DNA of 42,123 nucleotides from assembly GCA_023245195.1 (NCBI GenBank), contig JAHFKU010000004.1, positions 1-42,123 of the forward strand, given 5' to 3'. The stretch's first letter is position 1, and each line of letters starts with the position of its first letter. The position numbers and the translations under genes were made by a program. The DNA is from Candidatus Staskawiczbacteria bacterium (GTDB lineage: Bacteria; Patescibacteriota; Minisyncoccia; Minisyncoccales; Staskawiczbacteraceae). This document shows, one piece after another, positions 22,107 through 30,193 of the stretch. The notes below the pieces were generated by a model. It was not told the origin of the DNA and ran no database searches. It saw nothing but the letters and a program-made list of their open reading frames with translations.

Positions 22107-25100
22107 TACTGGCTGGCTGCTTTAAATAAAGCTCCTATTTGCGCCCATGGGCCGCCAGATGATAATGAGAAATTAGCTGGCAGGGGAGAAGTATTATTAA
22201 TCACCCTGTATTCCGTTGCCAAAGGTTGATGAGAAGTTCCCTCTTCGGTAGCAATAGCCAACATCGTAAAACCTGAACCGGGACTGGTAACAATATTGCT
22301 GACATCGTGGGTGCCGGTTCCAATAACCAAATCTCCGGTTACCGTAGGAGTCAAATTACCAGATGAAGGAGTTGTACCAGAACCCGAAACTCCAACTACG
22401 CTATCAAGAGGTGAAACTCGATCAACTCCGGAAAATTCTGAAATGGTTACTGACAGTTGAGTACCCGAAACCCCATTACTTAAGGTTACGGTATCAGTTC
22501 CTCCAATAACATTTTTAGCATAAAAAATGGCGGTAAAAGAATTACCTGAAGTTAGCTGGATATTGCCCGCCCGAGTATAGGCATTTCCTCTGCTATCAGT
22601 TACTGCTATCGTGCCTCCATTTGGCCAACCCGAGGCCGTGACTAAGATAAAGTTTCCTTGCGTAACGGAAGAGGTAAAGGTAGTAGCTAACGACGAAGCG
22701 CCACTGGTAATATTGGAAAATTTTTGCACCAAATTAATGGGCGCGGCAACATTATTTACCGTCACATTAACGATAATGGCCGTAGCGGTGTTGCCGGCAT
22801 TGTCTCTGGCAACAGCGGTTAACACATGGCTTCCATTGGTAGTTGTGGCGCTGTCCCAGGAAATAGCATAGGGACTTACCGTATCTTCAGTCCCCAGATT
22901 ATTGCCATCAAGCTTGAATTGAACACCGGCTACGCCAACATCATCAGAGGCATTGGCAGAAACCGTAATCGATCCGGTTACGTTTGCTCCATCAAGAGGC
23001 GCGGTCAAAGAAACGGTAGGAGGAGTGGTATCGCTGGTGATAATGGCAGAGGCTTCATTTGAGACAGGACCAATATTGCCAGCGGCATCTTGGGCCGTTA
23101 TCAGGTAGTAATATGTGCCGGCCGGGGCAAAATCAGTATAAGTCAAACCTGTGGTTTGGCCGATTTTATTGGCTGGAGCAGCCGTAAAACCAGAAACTGT
23201 AGAACGATATATGTTATAGGCGGTAACACCAATGTTGTCGGTAGCAGCACTCCAAGTTAATACGGCATTTCCAATATTTCCGCTACCAGCCAAAGAACCG
23301 GGATTTGAAGGAGGAATAGCATCAATGAAAGCCAAACCCGTTAGAGTAAAGACGCTATTGGCAGGAGCTACAAAAGAAAATGCATTGCCACTTACGGCTA
23401 TATCGCTTCCTTTTTGGAAATTAGACGATAAATCAGTTTTATAGAATTCCAATGCAGTTAGAGAAGGCAAGTTCTGCAGAGTCGTGTTAAAGGTTACAGC
23501 GCTTCCCGTATTTTGTCCAACAATGGTAAATCTTCCATTGGTTTGGTTGTAAAACGCATATTCAGTCACATTGCCATTTGATTCTACGGCACTGATGCGA
23601 ACTGATCCTGGCGGAACAAATTTGAAAATTTGTTCATTCTGGTAAAATCCTAAACGGGGGGTGTAGGTATGCGTCAAACTATTATAGGCTAGGGGAGCTG
23701 GACCGAAACTATCATCATTGCCAGGCGCAGAACCAAAACCATTTAAAATCGCGTGGTTAAATACGCTATCAAAACCTTCCCAAATCATCAGGCCCGAAGG
23801 GTTTCCAGCCAGCAAAGAAAACGCATCGGTGGCAGTAGTATATTCTGTCATCCAGAAATTTTTATTGGGATAGGCAGAATTTTTGATGGCATTATCGGCT
23901 CCGCCCGTGCTGCTTGAATAACTATGAAAAGCAAAGTGATCCGTTTTATTAACCACCACGCTATCGGCCATCATTTCGGGCATGTAAGTATTTACCCCAG
24001 AATTAACATCGGCGGTATTAGGTCCCATGAAGCGGATATCGCCAAGGCCCATAGTATCCAATTTATCCGAAATTTTATGAAGCAGTCTCACATACTGCGT
24101 GGAACTAAGGGTTGGTCCTTCATTGTGGCCCCAATCTGATTCATTAAAGGGATCCAACATGCCAAATTGGACATTGGCGGTATTTCGTGCGTAATACACC
24201 AAGGTGGTAATCATTTCCACGGCTTCGTCTTCTTGAGCTGTATTAATCGTGGCTCCTCCCATCCATGACGGTGTTATCCCCATGAAACTTAAGGCAATGG
24301 TGGAATTAAACCCTTTTTGATTTAAGTAGTGAAGCGTGCCCCATAAATTCTGGAATTTAGTGTTTGAATAAAGCGCGTTGTAGTAAGTCCAATTTGGGGT
24401 GTTGGGATCGGCATTATCATTCGTTGATTCCCAATCTTCCATATCAAAAACCACTCGCCAAGTAGTTTGGCCCATGGTGTCGGCTAACATATCTATAGCG
24501 GCAGCAGAATTATCATTGTTCCAGCTAAGAGAATTGATATTCGTACCAAAACCATCTATGGTTTGGAATTTTTGAGAACCATTAACGGTTAGTGCGGTTC
24601 CAGTTGCGGTCGTTGTGAATGTAACATCTCCGGAAGTGGCTAAGTTACCCGCGGCATCACGTGATTTAACACGATAATGGTAAAGGGTTGATGCGGCCAG
24701 CCCACCTAAAGAAATCGAATGACTTGTTAGTAAGCTTACATTTAACGCTGATGATGATCCATAGGAAATAGTGGTGCCATATTCTACTTGACTATCAGAG
24801 GCTTCATTGGTTGTCCAAGTAATCGTTGCGCCGGTAGTGGTAATTGAAGATGCCGCAACCGAAGAAATTATCGGCGGGGTAGTATCGGTATTGTTTACCG
24901 TTACATTCACATTGGCAGCGGTAGCCGTATTTCCAGCCGCATCGCGGGCAACGGCAGTTAGGACATGGGATCCATTGGATGTGGTGGTTGTATCCCAACT
25001 AATAGAATAAGGCGAAGTAGTATCTTCGACTCCCAGACTAGCCCCATCAAGCTTGAATTGCACCCCAACTACGCCGACGTTGTCGGAGGCACTAGCAGAA

Positions 25101-27076
25101 ACCGTGACGGCGCTTCCTGACACCGTAGATCCATCAAGGGGAGCGGTGAGGGAAACGGTGGGCGGGGTGGTGTCGGGGGGTGCCGCAGTAGTAAAAGTGC
25201 CATCAGAAGAAACTGCTAGCACACCACTACCATCCTTAGATAGTATTTCATAATGATACAAAGTACTAGAAACAAGCCCGCTTAATGTCTGCGAATGAGA
25301 AGTTATCAAAGTTGTATCAAGTGTTGTTGATAAATCGTAATTAATCGTCGTGCCATACATTATTTGAGAATCAGCGAGAACATTCGTATTCCAAGAAATA
25401 ACAGCCGAATTGTAAGTGATTGAAGCGACATTAATTCCCGAAATAATGGGAGGATTATTAACCATCACACTAACATCGCTTGTGATAGCCGTATTCCCTG
25501 CAGCATCCCGAGCAACGGCAGTTAGGACATGGGATCCATTGGTGACAGCAGTAGTATTCCAGGTGATGGAATAGGGACTGGTGATGTCTTCGGTTGATAA
25601 GTTAGCTCCATCAAGCTTGAATTGGACACCGACGACGCCGACGTTGTCAGAGGCGGTTGCTGAAACGCTGATACTTCCACTCACTGTTGTCCCATCAAGA
25701 GGCGCCGTCAAAGAGACTGTAGGCGGAGTAGTGTCAGGGGGCGGAAGCGTAGTAAAAGTATTATCTGATGAACTCGCCAATACTCCTGTTGCATCACGAG
25801 ATAAAACTTGATAATGATAGGTAGTATTTTCAACAAGCCCGCTAAGTAATTGAGAATGAGAAGTGACTAATGCTGGATCAAGAACTGTAGAGGAATCATA
25901 GGGCAATACCGTGCCATAATTAATTTGAGAATCTGCGGGAACATTGGTGGTCCAATTAATGAGCGCTGAAGTTTGTGTAATTGAACTTGCAGAAATTCCT
26001 GAAATAAGAGGAGGGTTGCTTACGGTCACATTCACATTGGTAGCGGTGGCCGTATTTCCAGCGGCATCTCGGGCAACGGCAGTTAGGACATGGGATCCAT
26101 TGGTGATAGTCGTGGTATTCCAGGTGATGGAATAGGGACTGGTGATGTCTTCGGTTGATAAGTTAGCTCCATCAAGCTTGAATTGGACACCGACGACGCC
26201 GACGTTGTCGGAGGCGTTAGCAGAAACGGTAACAGTGCTTCCCGAAACGGTAGAACCATCAAGGGGAGCGGTGAGGGAAACGGTGGGTGGGGTGGTGTCA
26301 GGGGGACCATTTGGCTTTACTTCAAATCCCACCCAATTCCATTGAACGGCTCCGGTTCCGGCAGCATCAAAATTGATGGTAACTGGGGTTCCGACAACTG
26401 AAGTTGAAGCCGATTTATAGGCACTCAAACCAGAAATATATCCTGCCAAGGTAAAGGCATCTTTTTGATCAGTGGAAGTGGGAAGGCCGGCGGCACTCCA
26501 ATCATTTGATACGCCAAAACCCAATGAACCAGCCGTTGTAGATGTATAGATGATTGGCGTAATATTATTGGTCGTAGAACTACCCTCGCCTACGGCGCCG
26601 ATAGGACTTACAGGATTATGCCCGGTAATAACATAGACCTTAATTGATATTCGTTGATTTTGATCAGTGATAGTTGCGGTAACGGTCATTCCAGTTCGAG
26701 CCGTAGGCAAGATTGCATAAAAGGCGCTGGCTTCTCCATCTTGCGCACCGGTATCTCCCTTACTTCGTTCGGCAATAAGGTTCCAAGTGAGCGCCGCTCC
26801 ATTATTAGTTATAGCGATCGTAGGATTTGAACCTAAAGCTGAATCAGAAGATACCATGGCCAAGAGCAGAGAATTTGCCGGCGGACTAAATGAAGCCGTC
26901 GTGCGGGGATCACTGCCGCTGGTCCTAGCCGGAGTAGAAGGATCAATTGCCAGTGCCGCTTGCGCTATCTGAAAAGGACTGAAAATAAAAACAAAAGACA
27001 GCCCTAGTAATGCTGCCAAAAATGTGGTGCGCGCAAATGTACGTTTCTTTTTCTGTTTAAGAAAACTCACGTCCAT
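22106..27076 (-). CDS. Giant secreted modular protein with GH30-like glycosidase domain
   Basis: 1656 residues from the ATG at 27076 (MDVSFLKQKKKRTFARTTFL), a signal peptide ending AQAALA; a TTG 42 bases upstream is less likely. Order: an N-terminal beta-sandwich (about 30-245); three pairs of Ig-like (DTTPPTVSLTAPLDG...) and Fn3-like (TSALINWTTNVPADSQI...) modules to about 800; a (beta/alpha)8-type glycosidase domain (about 805-1260) opening QTIDGFGTNINSLSW, with acid/base Glu in DPFNESDW (24140-24142) and nucleophile Glu in FWMTEYTT (23843-23845); an Fn3, an Ig-like module; and a C-terminal sandwich. The two Glu are 99 residues apart, as in GH30-type enzymes. It probably acts on surface glycans of the cell or its host. 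No sortase motif or C-terminal anchor is seen. Confidence 0.85.
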   Translation of the reverse strand: MDVSFLKQKKKRTFARTTFLAALLGLSFVFIFSPFQIAQAALAIDPSTPARTSGSDPRTTASFSPPANSLLLAMVSSDSALGSNPTIAITNNGAALTWNLIAERSKGDTGAQDGEASAFYAILPTARTGMTVTATITDQNQRISIKVYVITGHNPVSPIGAVGEGSSTTNNITPIIYTSTTAGSLGFGVSNDWSAAGLPTSTDQKDAFTLAGYISGLSAYKSASTSVVGTPVTINFDAAGTGAVQWNWVGFEVKPNGPPDTTPPTVSLTAPLDGSTVSGSTVTVSANASDNVGVVGVQFKLDGANLSTEDITSPYSITWNTTTITNGSHVLTAVARDAAGNTATATNVNVTVSNPPLISGISASSITQTSALINWTTNVPADSQINYGTVLPYDSSTVLDPALVTSHSQLLSGLVENTTYHYQVLSRDATGVLASSSDNTFTTLPPPDTTPPTVSLTAPLDGTTVSGSISVSATASDNVGVVGVQFKLDGANLSTEDITSPYSITWNTTAVTNGSHVLTAVARDAAGNTAITSDVSVMVNNPPIISGINVASITYNSAVISWNTNVLADSQIMYGTTINYDLSTTLDTTLITSHSQTLSGLVSSTLYHYEILSKDGSGVLAVSSDGTFTTAAPPDTTPPTVSLTAPLDGSTVSGSAVTVSASASDNVGVVGVQFKLDGASLGVEDTTSPYSISWDTTTTSNGSHVLTAVARDAAGNTATAANVNVTVNNTDTTPPIISSVAASSITTTGATITWTTNEASDSQVEYGTTISYGSSSALNVSLLTSHSISLGGLAASTLYHYRVKSRDAAGNLATSGDVTFTTTATGTALTVNGSQKFQTIDGFGTNINSLSWNNDNSAAAIDMLADTMGQTTWRVVFDMEDWESTNDNADPNTPNWTYYNALYSNTKFQNLWGTLHYLNQKGFNSTIALSFMGITPSWMGGATINTAQEDEAVEMITTLVYYARNTANVQFGMLDPFNESDWGHNEGPTLSSTQYVRLLHKISDKLDTMGLGDIRFMGPNTADVNSGVNTYMPEMMADSVVVNKTDHFAFHSYSSSTGGADNAIKNSAYPNKNFWMTEYTTATDAFSLLAGNPSGLMIWEGFDSVFNHAILNGFGSAPGNDDSFGPAPLAYNSLTHTYTPRLGFYQNEQIFKFVPPGSVRISAVESNGNVTEYAFYNQTNGRFTIVGQNTGSAVTFNTTLQNLPSLTALEFYKTDLSSNFQKGSDIAVSGNAFSFVAPANSVFTLTGLAFIDAIPPSNPGSLAGSGNIGNAVLTWSAATDNIGVTAYNIYRSTVSGFTAAPANKIGQTTGLTYTDFAPAGTYYYLITAQDAAGNIGPVSNEASAIITSDTTPPTVSLTAPLDGANVTGSITVSANASDDVGVAGVQFKLDGNNLGTEDTVSPYAISWDSATTTNGSHVLTAVARDNAGNTATAIIVNVTVNNVAAPINLVQKFSNITSGASSLATTFTSSVTQGNFILVTASGWPNGGTIAVTDSRGNAYTRAGNIQLTSGNSFTAIFYAKNVIGGTDTVTLSNGVSGTQLSVTISEFSGVDRVSPLDSVVGVSGSGTTPSSGNLTPTVTGDLVIGTGTHDVSNIVTSPGSGFTMLAIATEEGTSHQPLATEYRVINNTSPLPANFSLSSGGPWAQIGALFKAASQ

Positions 27077-27160
27077 AATTTTTTTATAATAATTATTTTT
27101 AAAAAATTGGCTTGGCAATTTTTAAAATCAAATAATTATTATTTTTATTTACTTTGAATC

Positions 27161-27190
27161 ATTATACCACGGGCTTGAAAAATGATGCAA
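27161..27190 (-). promoter_or_regulatory. Promoter of the giant surface gene
   Basis: Minus strand TTGCAT (27190-27185), 18 bases, TATAAT (27166-27161). The leader to the ATG at 27076 is about 80 bases and very AT-rich. Confidence 0.62.
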
Positions 27191-27256
27191 ATCTTAAATG
27201 TCCTAACTAGAATTGAATTACAAAATAACTAAGCTTGATGGGAAAATTTTGTACAT

Positions 27257-27289
27257 AAAAAAATCCAAGACTTGTGTCTCAGATTTTTT
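27257..27289 (-). terminator. Terminator after tRNA-Leu (minus strand)
   Basis: Minus strand AAAAAATC...AGAC-ACAA-GTCT...GATTTTTTT; the stem is closed by the A and T runs. Confidence 0.75.
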
Positions 27290-27294
27290 AAATG

Positions 27295-27376
27295 TGCCCG
27301 GGGCGGGAGTTGAACCCGCAAGCCTTGCGGCGCATCATCTTAAGTGATGTGCGTTTGCCAGTTTCGCCACCCGGGC
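27295..27376 (-). tRNA. tRNA-Leu (anticodon UAA)
   Basis: Minus strand: acceptor GCCCGGG/CCCGGGC, anticodon arm CATCA-CTTAAGA-TGATG, variable arm GCCGCAAGGC, T arm GCGGG-TTCAACT-CCCGC, discriminator A. No CCA. Confidence 0.92.
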
Positions 27377-27394
27377 GTTATTTTGTCAATCTTG

Positions 27395-27466
27395 AGGCGC
27401 CGGTGGGAATCGCACCCACGTATAAAGGTTTTGCAGACCTTTGCTTTACTACTTAGCTACGGCGCC
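27395..27466 (-). tRNA. tRNA-Cys (anticodon GCA)
   Basis: Minus strand: acceptor GGCGCCG/CGGCGCC, anticodon arm AAGGT-CTGCAAA-ACCTT, T arm GTGGG-TGCGATT-CCCAC, discriminator U. The T loop begins TGC instead of the usual TTC. Confidence 0.9.
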
Positions 27467-27495
27467 AAATTCATTTTCATCTTAGCATTTTTTGC

Positions 27496-27837
27496 CTATT
27501 TTTCAACTTCCTTTATTTTCTCCAACAGCTCTTCAATTTTGGCGGCTTTGGCGATTATTTCGTCTTTTACAAACTTGATTTTAGGGATCGGCCGCATATT
27601 GAGCATTTTATTTATTTTTTGCTGGATATCATAGACCCCCCTATTTAATGTCTTAATTACTTGATCCGTCTTGTCTTCCGGCAAGACGGAAATATAGGCT
27701 TTGGCCTCAATTAAATTAGGCGTGACATCAACGCGAGTTAAGGTGACTAAAGATTCTTGAAAATTAAAATCCCGCACGATAATGTTGCTGATTTCGTGTT
27801 CCAAAAGAGAATTCACTTTTTCTAGACGGTTAGACAT
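27496..27837 (-). CDS. rbfA: Ribosome-binding factor A
   Basis: 113 residues. RbfA KH-type fold: NRLEKVNSLLEHEISNIIVR, LVTLTRVDVTPNLIEAKAYI, VIKTLNRGVYDIQQKINKML and MRPIPKIKFVKDE. RbfA matures the 5' end of 16S rRNA in the 30S subunit. It is usually next to infB; here a plus-strand gene lies between them. It is followed downstream by tRNA-Cys and tRNA-Leu on the same strand. Confidence 0.92.
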   Translation of the reverse strand: MSNRLEKVNSLLEHEISNIIVRDFNFQESLVTLTRVDVTPNLIEAKAYISVLPEDKTDQVIKTLNRGVYDIQQKINKMLNMRPIPKIKFVKDEIIAKAAKIEELLEKIKEVEK

Positions 27838-27850
27838 GTATAGCCGTTTA

Positions 27851-27878
27851 TTGACAATTTATATTCTACAGTTATAAT
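27851..27878 (+). promoter_or_regulatory. Consensus promoter of the sigma-4-like gene
   Basis: TTGACA (27851-27856), 16 bases, TATAAT (27873-27878). The leader is about 30 bases with a strong AAGGAGAG ribosome-binding site 7 bases before the ATG, rare in this window. Confidence 0.85.
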
Positions 27879-27915
27879 TAACCAGAACTATCTTCCCTTT
27901 TCCAAGGAGAGAGTT

Positions 27916-28152
27916 ATGGAAAGGCTCCTTAACGTGCTTGGCATTAAAGACGCTTCCAAAGTCAAAGATGCTCTTAAGTTTCTTGACCAAACCGAAGAAG
28001 AAGTTATTACCTTAAATTTTGGACTCAAAGGAAAAGCTTACACTCCGAATCGGATTAGTAAAATAACCAGAATACCCAAGGAAGTAATTATTCGAATCAA
28101 AAAAGAAGCCCTTGAAAAAATCCGATCTGTAATTCAATCATTTGCTCAATAG
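27916..28152 (+). CDS. Small stand-alone sigma-region-4-like protein
   Basis: 78 residues. The C-terminal 50 align with sigma-70 region 4: TEEEVITLNFGLKGKAYTPN for the usual REREVLxLRFGL, then RISKITRIPKEVIIRIKKEA and LEKIRSV for the helix-turn-helix and the Ala-Leu-x-K-[IL]-R ending. The N-terminal 27 residues form a short helix unlike region 2 or 3, so there is no -10 recognition domain. Expression looks strong from the consensus promoter and Shine-Dalgarno. It may bind the RNA polymerase flap or a -35 element as a transcription cofactor, or be a degenerate regulator; function inferred only from the motif. Confidence 0.75.
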   Translation: MERLLNVLGIKDASKVKDALKFLDQTEEEVITLNFGLKGKAYTPNRISKITRIPKEVIIRIKKEALEKIRSVIQSFAQ

Positions 28153-28178
28153 GGGATCTTAAAGGATCTTTTAGATCT

Positions 28179-28211
28179 CGGCTCCAACCCTTCAAAGTTG
28201 CGGGCTTTTTT
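28179..28211 (+). terminator. Probable terminator of the sigma-4-like gene
   Basis: GGCTCCAAC and GTTGCGGGC pair imperfectly, followed by TTTTTT. Confidence 0.5.
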
Positions 28212-28230
28212 ATTGCAAAGTTTTTTAACA

Positions 28231-28301
28231 AGATTGCTTCCCGCCACGCTCCTGCTCGCGGCTAAAGGCCATAGTTGGCGATAGCAAATTCGCAATGACG
28301 A
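28231..28301. repeat. GTCATTGCGAG-type palindromic repeat, copy 2
   Basis: AGATTGCTTCCCGCC at one end and CGCAATGACGA at the other, with GCGGCTAAAGGCC inside. It matches the ends of copy 1 (1131-1161). Confidence 0.65.
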
Positions 28302-28309
28302 CAATGGCT

Positions 28310-28355
28310 ATCCGTGATTCGTGTTCATTCGTTTTTTAATTCGTGTTAATTCGTC
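28310..28355. repeat. ACGAATT palindromic repeat, family C copy 3
   Basis: ATCCGTGATTCGTGTTCATT...AATTCGTGTTAATTCGT. It abuts the infB stop codon (TGA at 28354-28356), as copies 1 and 2 do at gyrA and the MBL gene. Confidence 0.72.
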
Positions 28356-29985
28356 ACAAAACCCCTTTCTGCCGTTCTTCCACGTACGCCACCAAAATAT
28401 CCTGGGCTTCTACTTTAACATTACCTTCAAATAAAATTCCGCATTCGTCGCCCTTTTTCAGTAAATCCATATCTTTTTTGTCCCTTTGCAAATTGATAAT
28501 TCTGCCACCGCCTACTTTTTCAGTACCCCGCATAACATCAAGCTTTAATCCTTTTTTAATTTCACCTTCAGTGATTTTACCGCCCACAATCTGGCGGTTT
28601 TTTTCGGCAAAGAAAATAATTAAAGCTTTGATTTTACCGATATCCTTACGCACAGTTTCGGCTTCCAGTGATTTTTCCATGCCATTTCTAATCTCTTGGA
28701 TTAATTCGTAAATAATATCAAAGGTTTTTATCCTTACTCGTTTAGTGGCATCTTTACTTAAAATTTGCATGACTCCCGGGGTTATTTTCACTCGAAAACC
28801 AATAATAATAGCCTTGGAATATTCGGCTAACTTAACATCGGTTTCGTTAATGTCGCCCACTTCTACTTTTAAAATTCTAAGTACCACCTGGTCTTGCGGA
28901 AGATTTTTTAACATTCCTTCAATGGCTTCAATAGAACCGAATACATCCCCTTTTAGGATAACATTTACGACTTTTTTATCGCCAACCATTTCGAGGACAG
29001 TGGTATTAATTTCTCTCTTTGAAACTTCTGCTTTCAAATGGATAGCAGCTTCTTTTTCGGTTTTATAGCTTTTAAATTTTTCCCCGACACCCGGCACTTT
29101 TTCAAATCCCAAGACTACCGCCGGCTGGCTGGGCAGAACTTGGGTTATTTCTTTCCCGGCAAAATCCCGTAAGTGCTTGATTTTTGCCAAAGCCAAATCG
29201 GTCGCAATAATATCTTTGGCGTGCAAGGTGCCTTTTTCAACGATCACCGTCGCAATAGGGCCCTTCAAACTATCCATGTAAGATTCTATCACTAGGCCTT
29301 CTGCCGGCACTTTTAAGTCGCCTGTCAGTTCTTGCAATTCAGAAACCAACAAAATCATTTCCAACAATTCGTCGATGCCGGTTTTTTCGCGGGCGCTAAC
29401 TTCTACCGATGGAATAGTCCCGCCCATCGATTCAACTAAAATATCAATTTTAGCCAATTCCCGCTTGATTTTTTCCGGATCAGCCGTTGGTAAATCTACC
29501 TTATTAAGCACCACAATCATGGGAATTTCAGCTTTTTTTATAGCCATAATAGCCTCTTTGGTTTGAGGCTGGACGGTTTGAGCAGCATCTACCACCAAGA
29601 GAGCAATATCAGCAACACTAGCTCCACGGGTACGCATGGCTGAAAAGGCCTCGTGACCGGGGGTGTCAATAAAGGTAATTTTTCTTTGGCTCGCCGTAGC
29701 CTTGGCGGAGGCGGCTTCCTTGGATTCTACTTCAACTTCATAGGCGCCGATGTGCTGGGTAATTCCCCCTGATTCGTTAGATGTAATATTCCAGCCAGAG
29801 GCTGGTCCGCCTTCGGCGGAAAAATCTTTAATGGCTTCCAAAAGCGAACTTTTACCATGATCCACGTGACCTAAAACCACCACGACGGGAGGTCGCTGCC
29901 ATGTTTGTTCCACTGTTTTTTTGGCCCCGATAGCAGAAAATTTCGTTTTCGCTACAGGGCTTCGCTTCGCTTGTTTTTTAACCAT
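28354..29985 (-). CDS. infB: Translation initiation factor IF-2 (short form)
   Basis: 543 residues, lacking the long N-terminal region of most IF-2 (700-900 residues). G domain: GHVDHGKSSL (G1), GGIT (G2 Thr), DTPGHEAF (G3), NKVD (G4), SARE (G5). Domain II follows (VIESYMDSLKGPIATVIVEK), then domains III and IV with GDVFGSIEAI, KITEGEI and the fMet-tRNA-binding C-terminus. IF-2 brings fMet-tRNA to the 30S. Two in-frame repeat-derived insertions lie in the G domain: SAEGGPASGWNIT before SGGIT (switch I) and SAKATASQ before KITFIDTPG. It is transcribed towards the sigma-4-like gene. Confidence 0.93.
   Translation of the reverse strand: MVKKQAKRSPVAKTKFSAIGAKKTVEQTWQRPPVVVVLGHVDHGKSSLLEAIKDFSAEGGPASGWNITSNESGGITQHIGAYEVEVESKEAASAKATASQRKITFIDTPGHEAFSAMRTRGASVADIALLVVDAAQTVQPQTKEAIMAIKKAEIPMIVVLNKVDLPTADPEKIKRELAKIDILVESMGGTIPSVEVSAREKTGIDELLEMILLVSELQELTGDLKVPAEGLVIESYMDSLKGPIATVIVEKGTLHAKDIIATDLALAKIKHLRDFAGKEITQVLPSQPAVVLGFEKVPGVGEKFKSYKTEKEAAIHLKAEVSKREINTTVLEMVGDKKVVNVILKGDVFGSIEAIEGMLKNLPQDQVVLRILKVEVGDINETDVKLAEYSKAIIIGFRVKITPGVMQILSKDATKRVRIKTFDIIYELIQEIRNGMEKSLEAETVRKDIGKIKALIIFFAEKNRQIVGGKITEGEIKKGLKLDVMRGTEKVGGGRIINLQRDKKDMDLLKKGDECGILFEGNVKVEAQDILVAYVEERQKGVL
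29690..29718. repeat. In-frame palindromic repeat in the infB G domain (near G3)
   Basis: CTCGCCGTAGCCTTGGCGGA...GCGG-type sequence reading SAKATASQ on the minus strand between EVEVESKEA and RKITFIDTPG. It is related to the insert in gyrA. Confidence 0.6.
29788..29824. repeat. In-frame palindromic repeat in the infB switch I region
   Basis: CCAGCCAGAGGCTGG and TCCGCCTTCGGCGGA are two adjacent hairpins, read on the minus strand as SAEGGPASGW between LLEAIKDF and NESGGITQHIGAY, where the family has about 9 residues. Confidence 0.65.
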
Positions 29986-30080
29986 GCCATCATATTACTT
30001 CAATCCCCCTCAAAATTCAACGTCTCGTTCAACCAGATGATAATTTGTTTTCCACACCAGATTTTTTAATTGTATTTTTG

Positions 30081-30093
30081 TTTATGGTACAAT
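30081..30093 (+). promoter_or_regulatory. Possible promoter of the pilus operon
   Basis: TGG then TACAAT (30088-30093), an extended -10; the -35 at the right distance (TTTAAT) is weak. The start point falls just before repeat B1. Confidence 0.4.
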
Positions 30094-30102
30094 TGAGTTG
30101 TC

Positions 30103-30187
30103 GCTACGAAATACGAATATTTACCAATATACGAATTAGAACGACGTTTTGCATTCGTATATTCGTATGCTATTCGTATTTCGTAGC
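30103..30187. repeat. GCTACGAAATACGAAT palindrome, family B copy 1
   Basis: Ends GCTACGAAATACGAAT and ATTCGTATTTCGTAGC are exact inverted copies; inside, TACGAATTAGA faces ATTCGTATATTCGTAT. It ends 6 bases before the pilB ATG. Copies 2 and 3 are at 31961 and 36814. Confidence 0.85.
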
Positions 30188-30193
30188 TAAATT

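Noticed and set aside
24890-26310. Regularly spaced near-identical segments that look like a CRISPR or tandem array
   Set aside because: They are about 280-base coding modules (Ig-like domains) in one open reading frame; unit length and coding potential do not fit CRISPR.
27344-27634. Plus-strand ORF across tRNA-Leu, tRNA-Cys and rbfA
   Set aside because: It overlaps two tRNAs and is antisense to rbfA.
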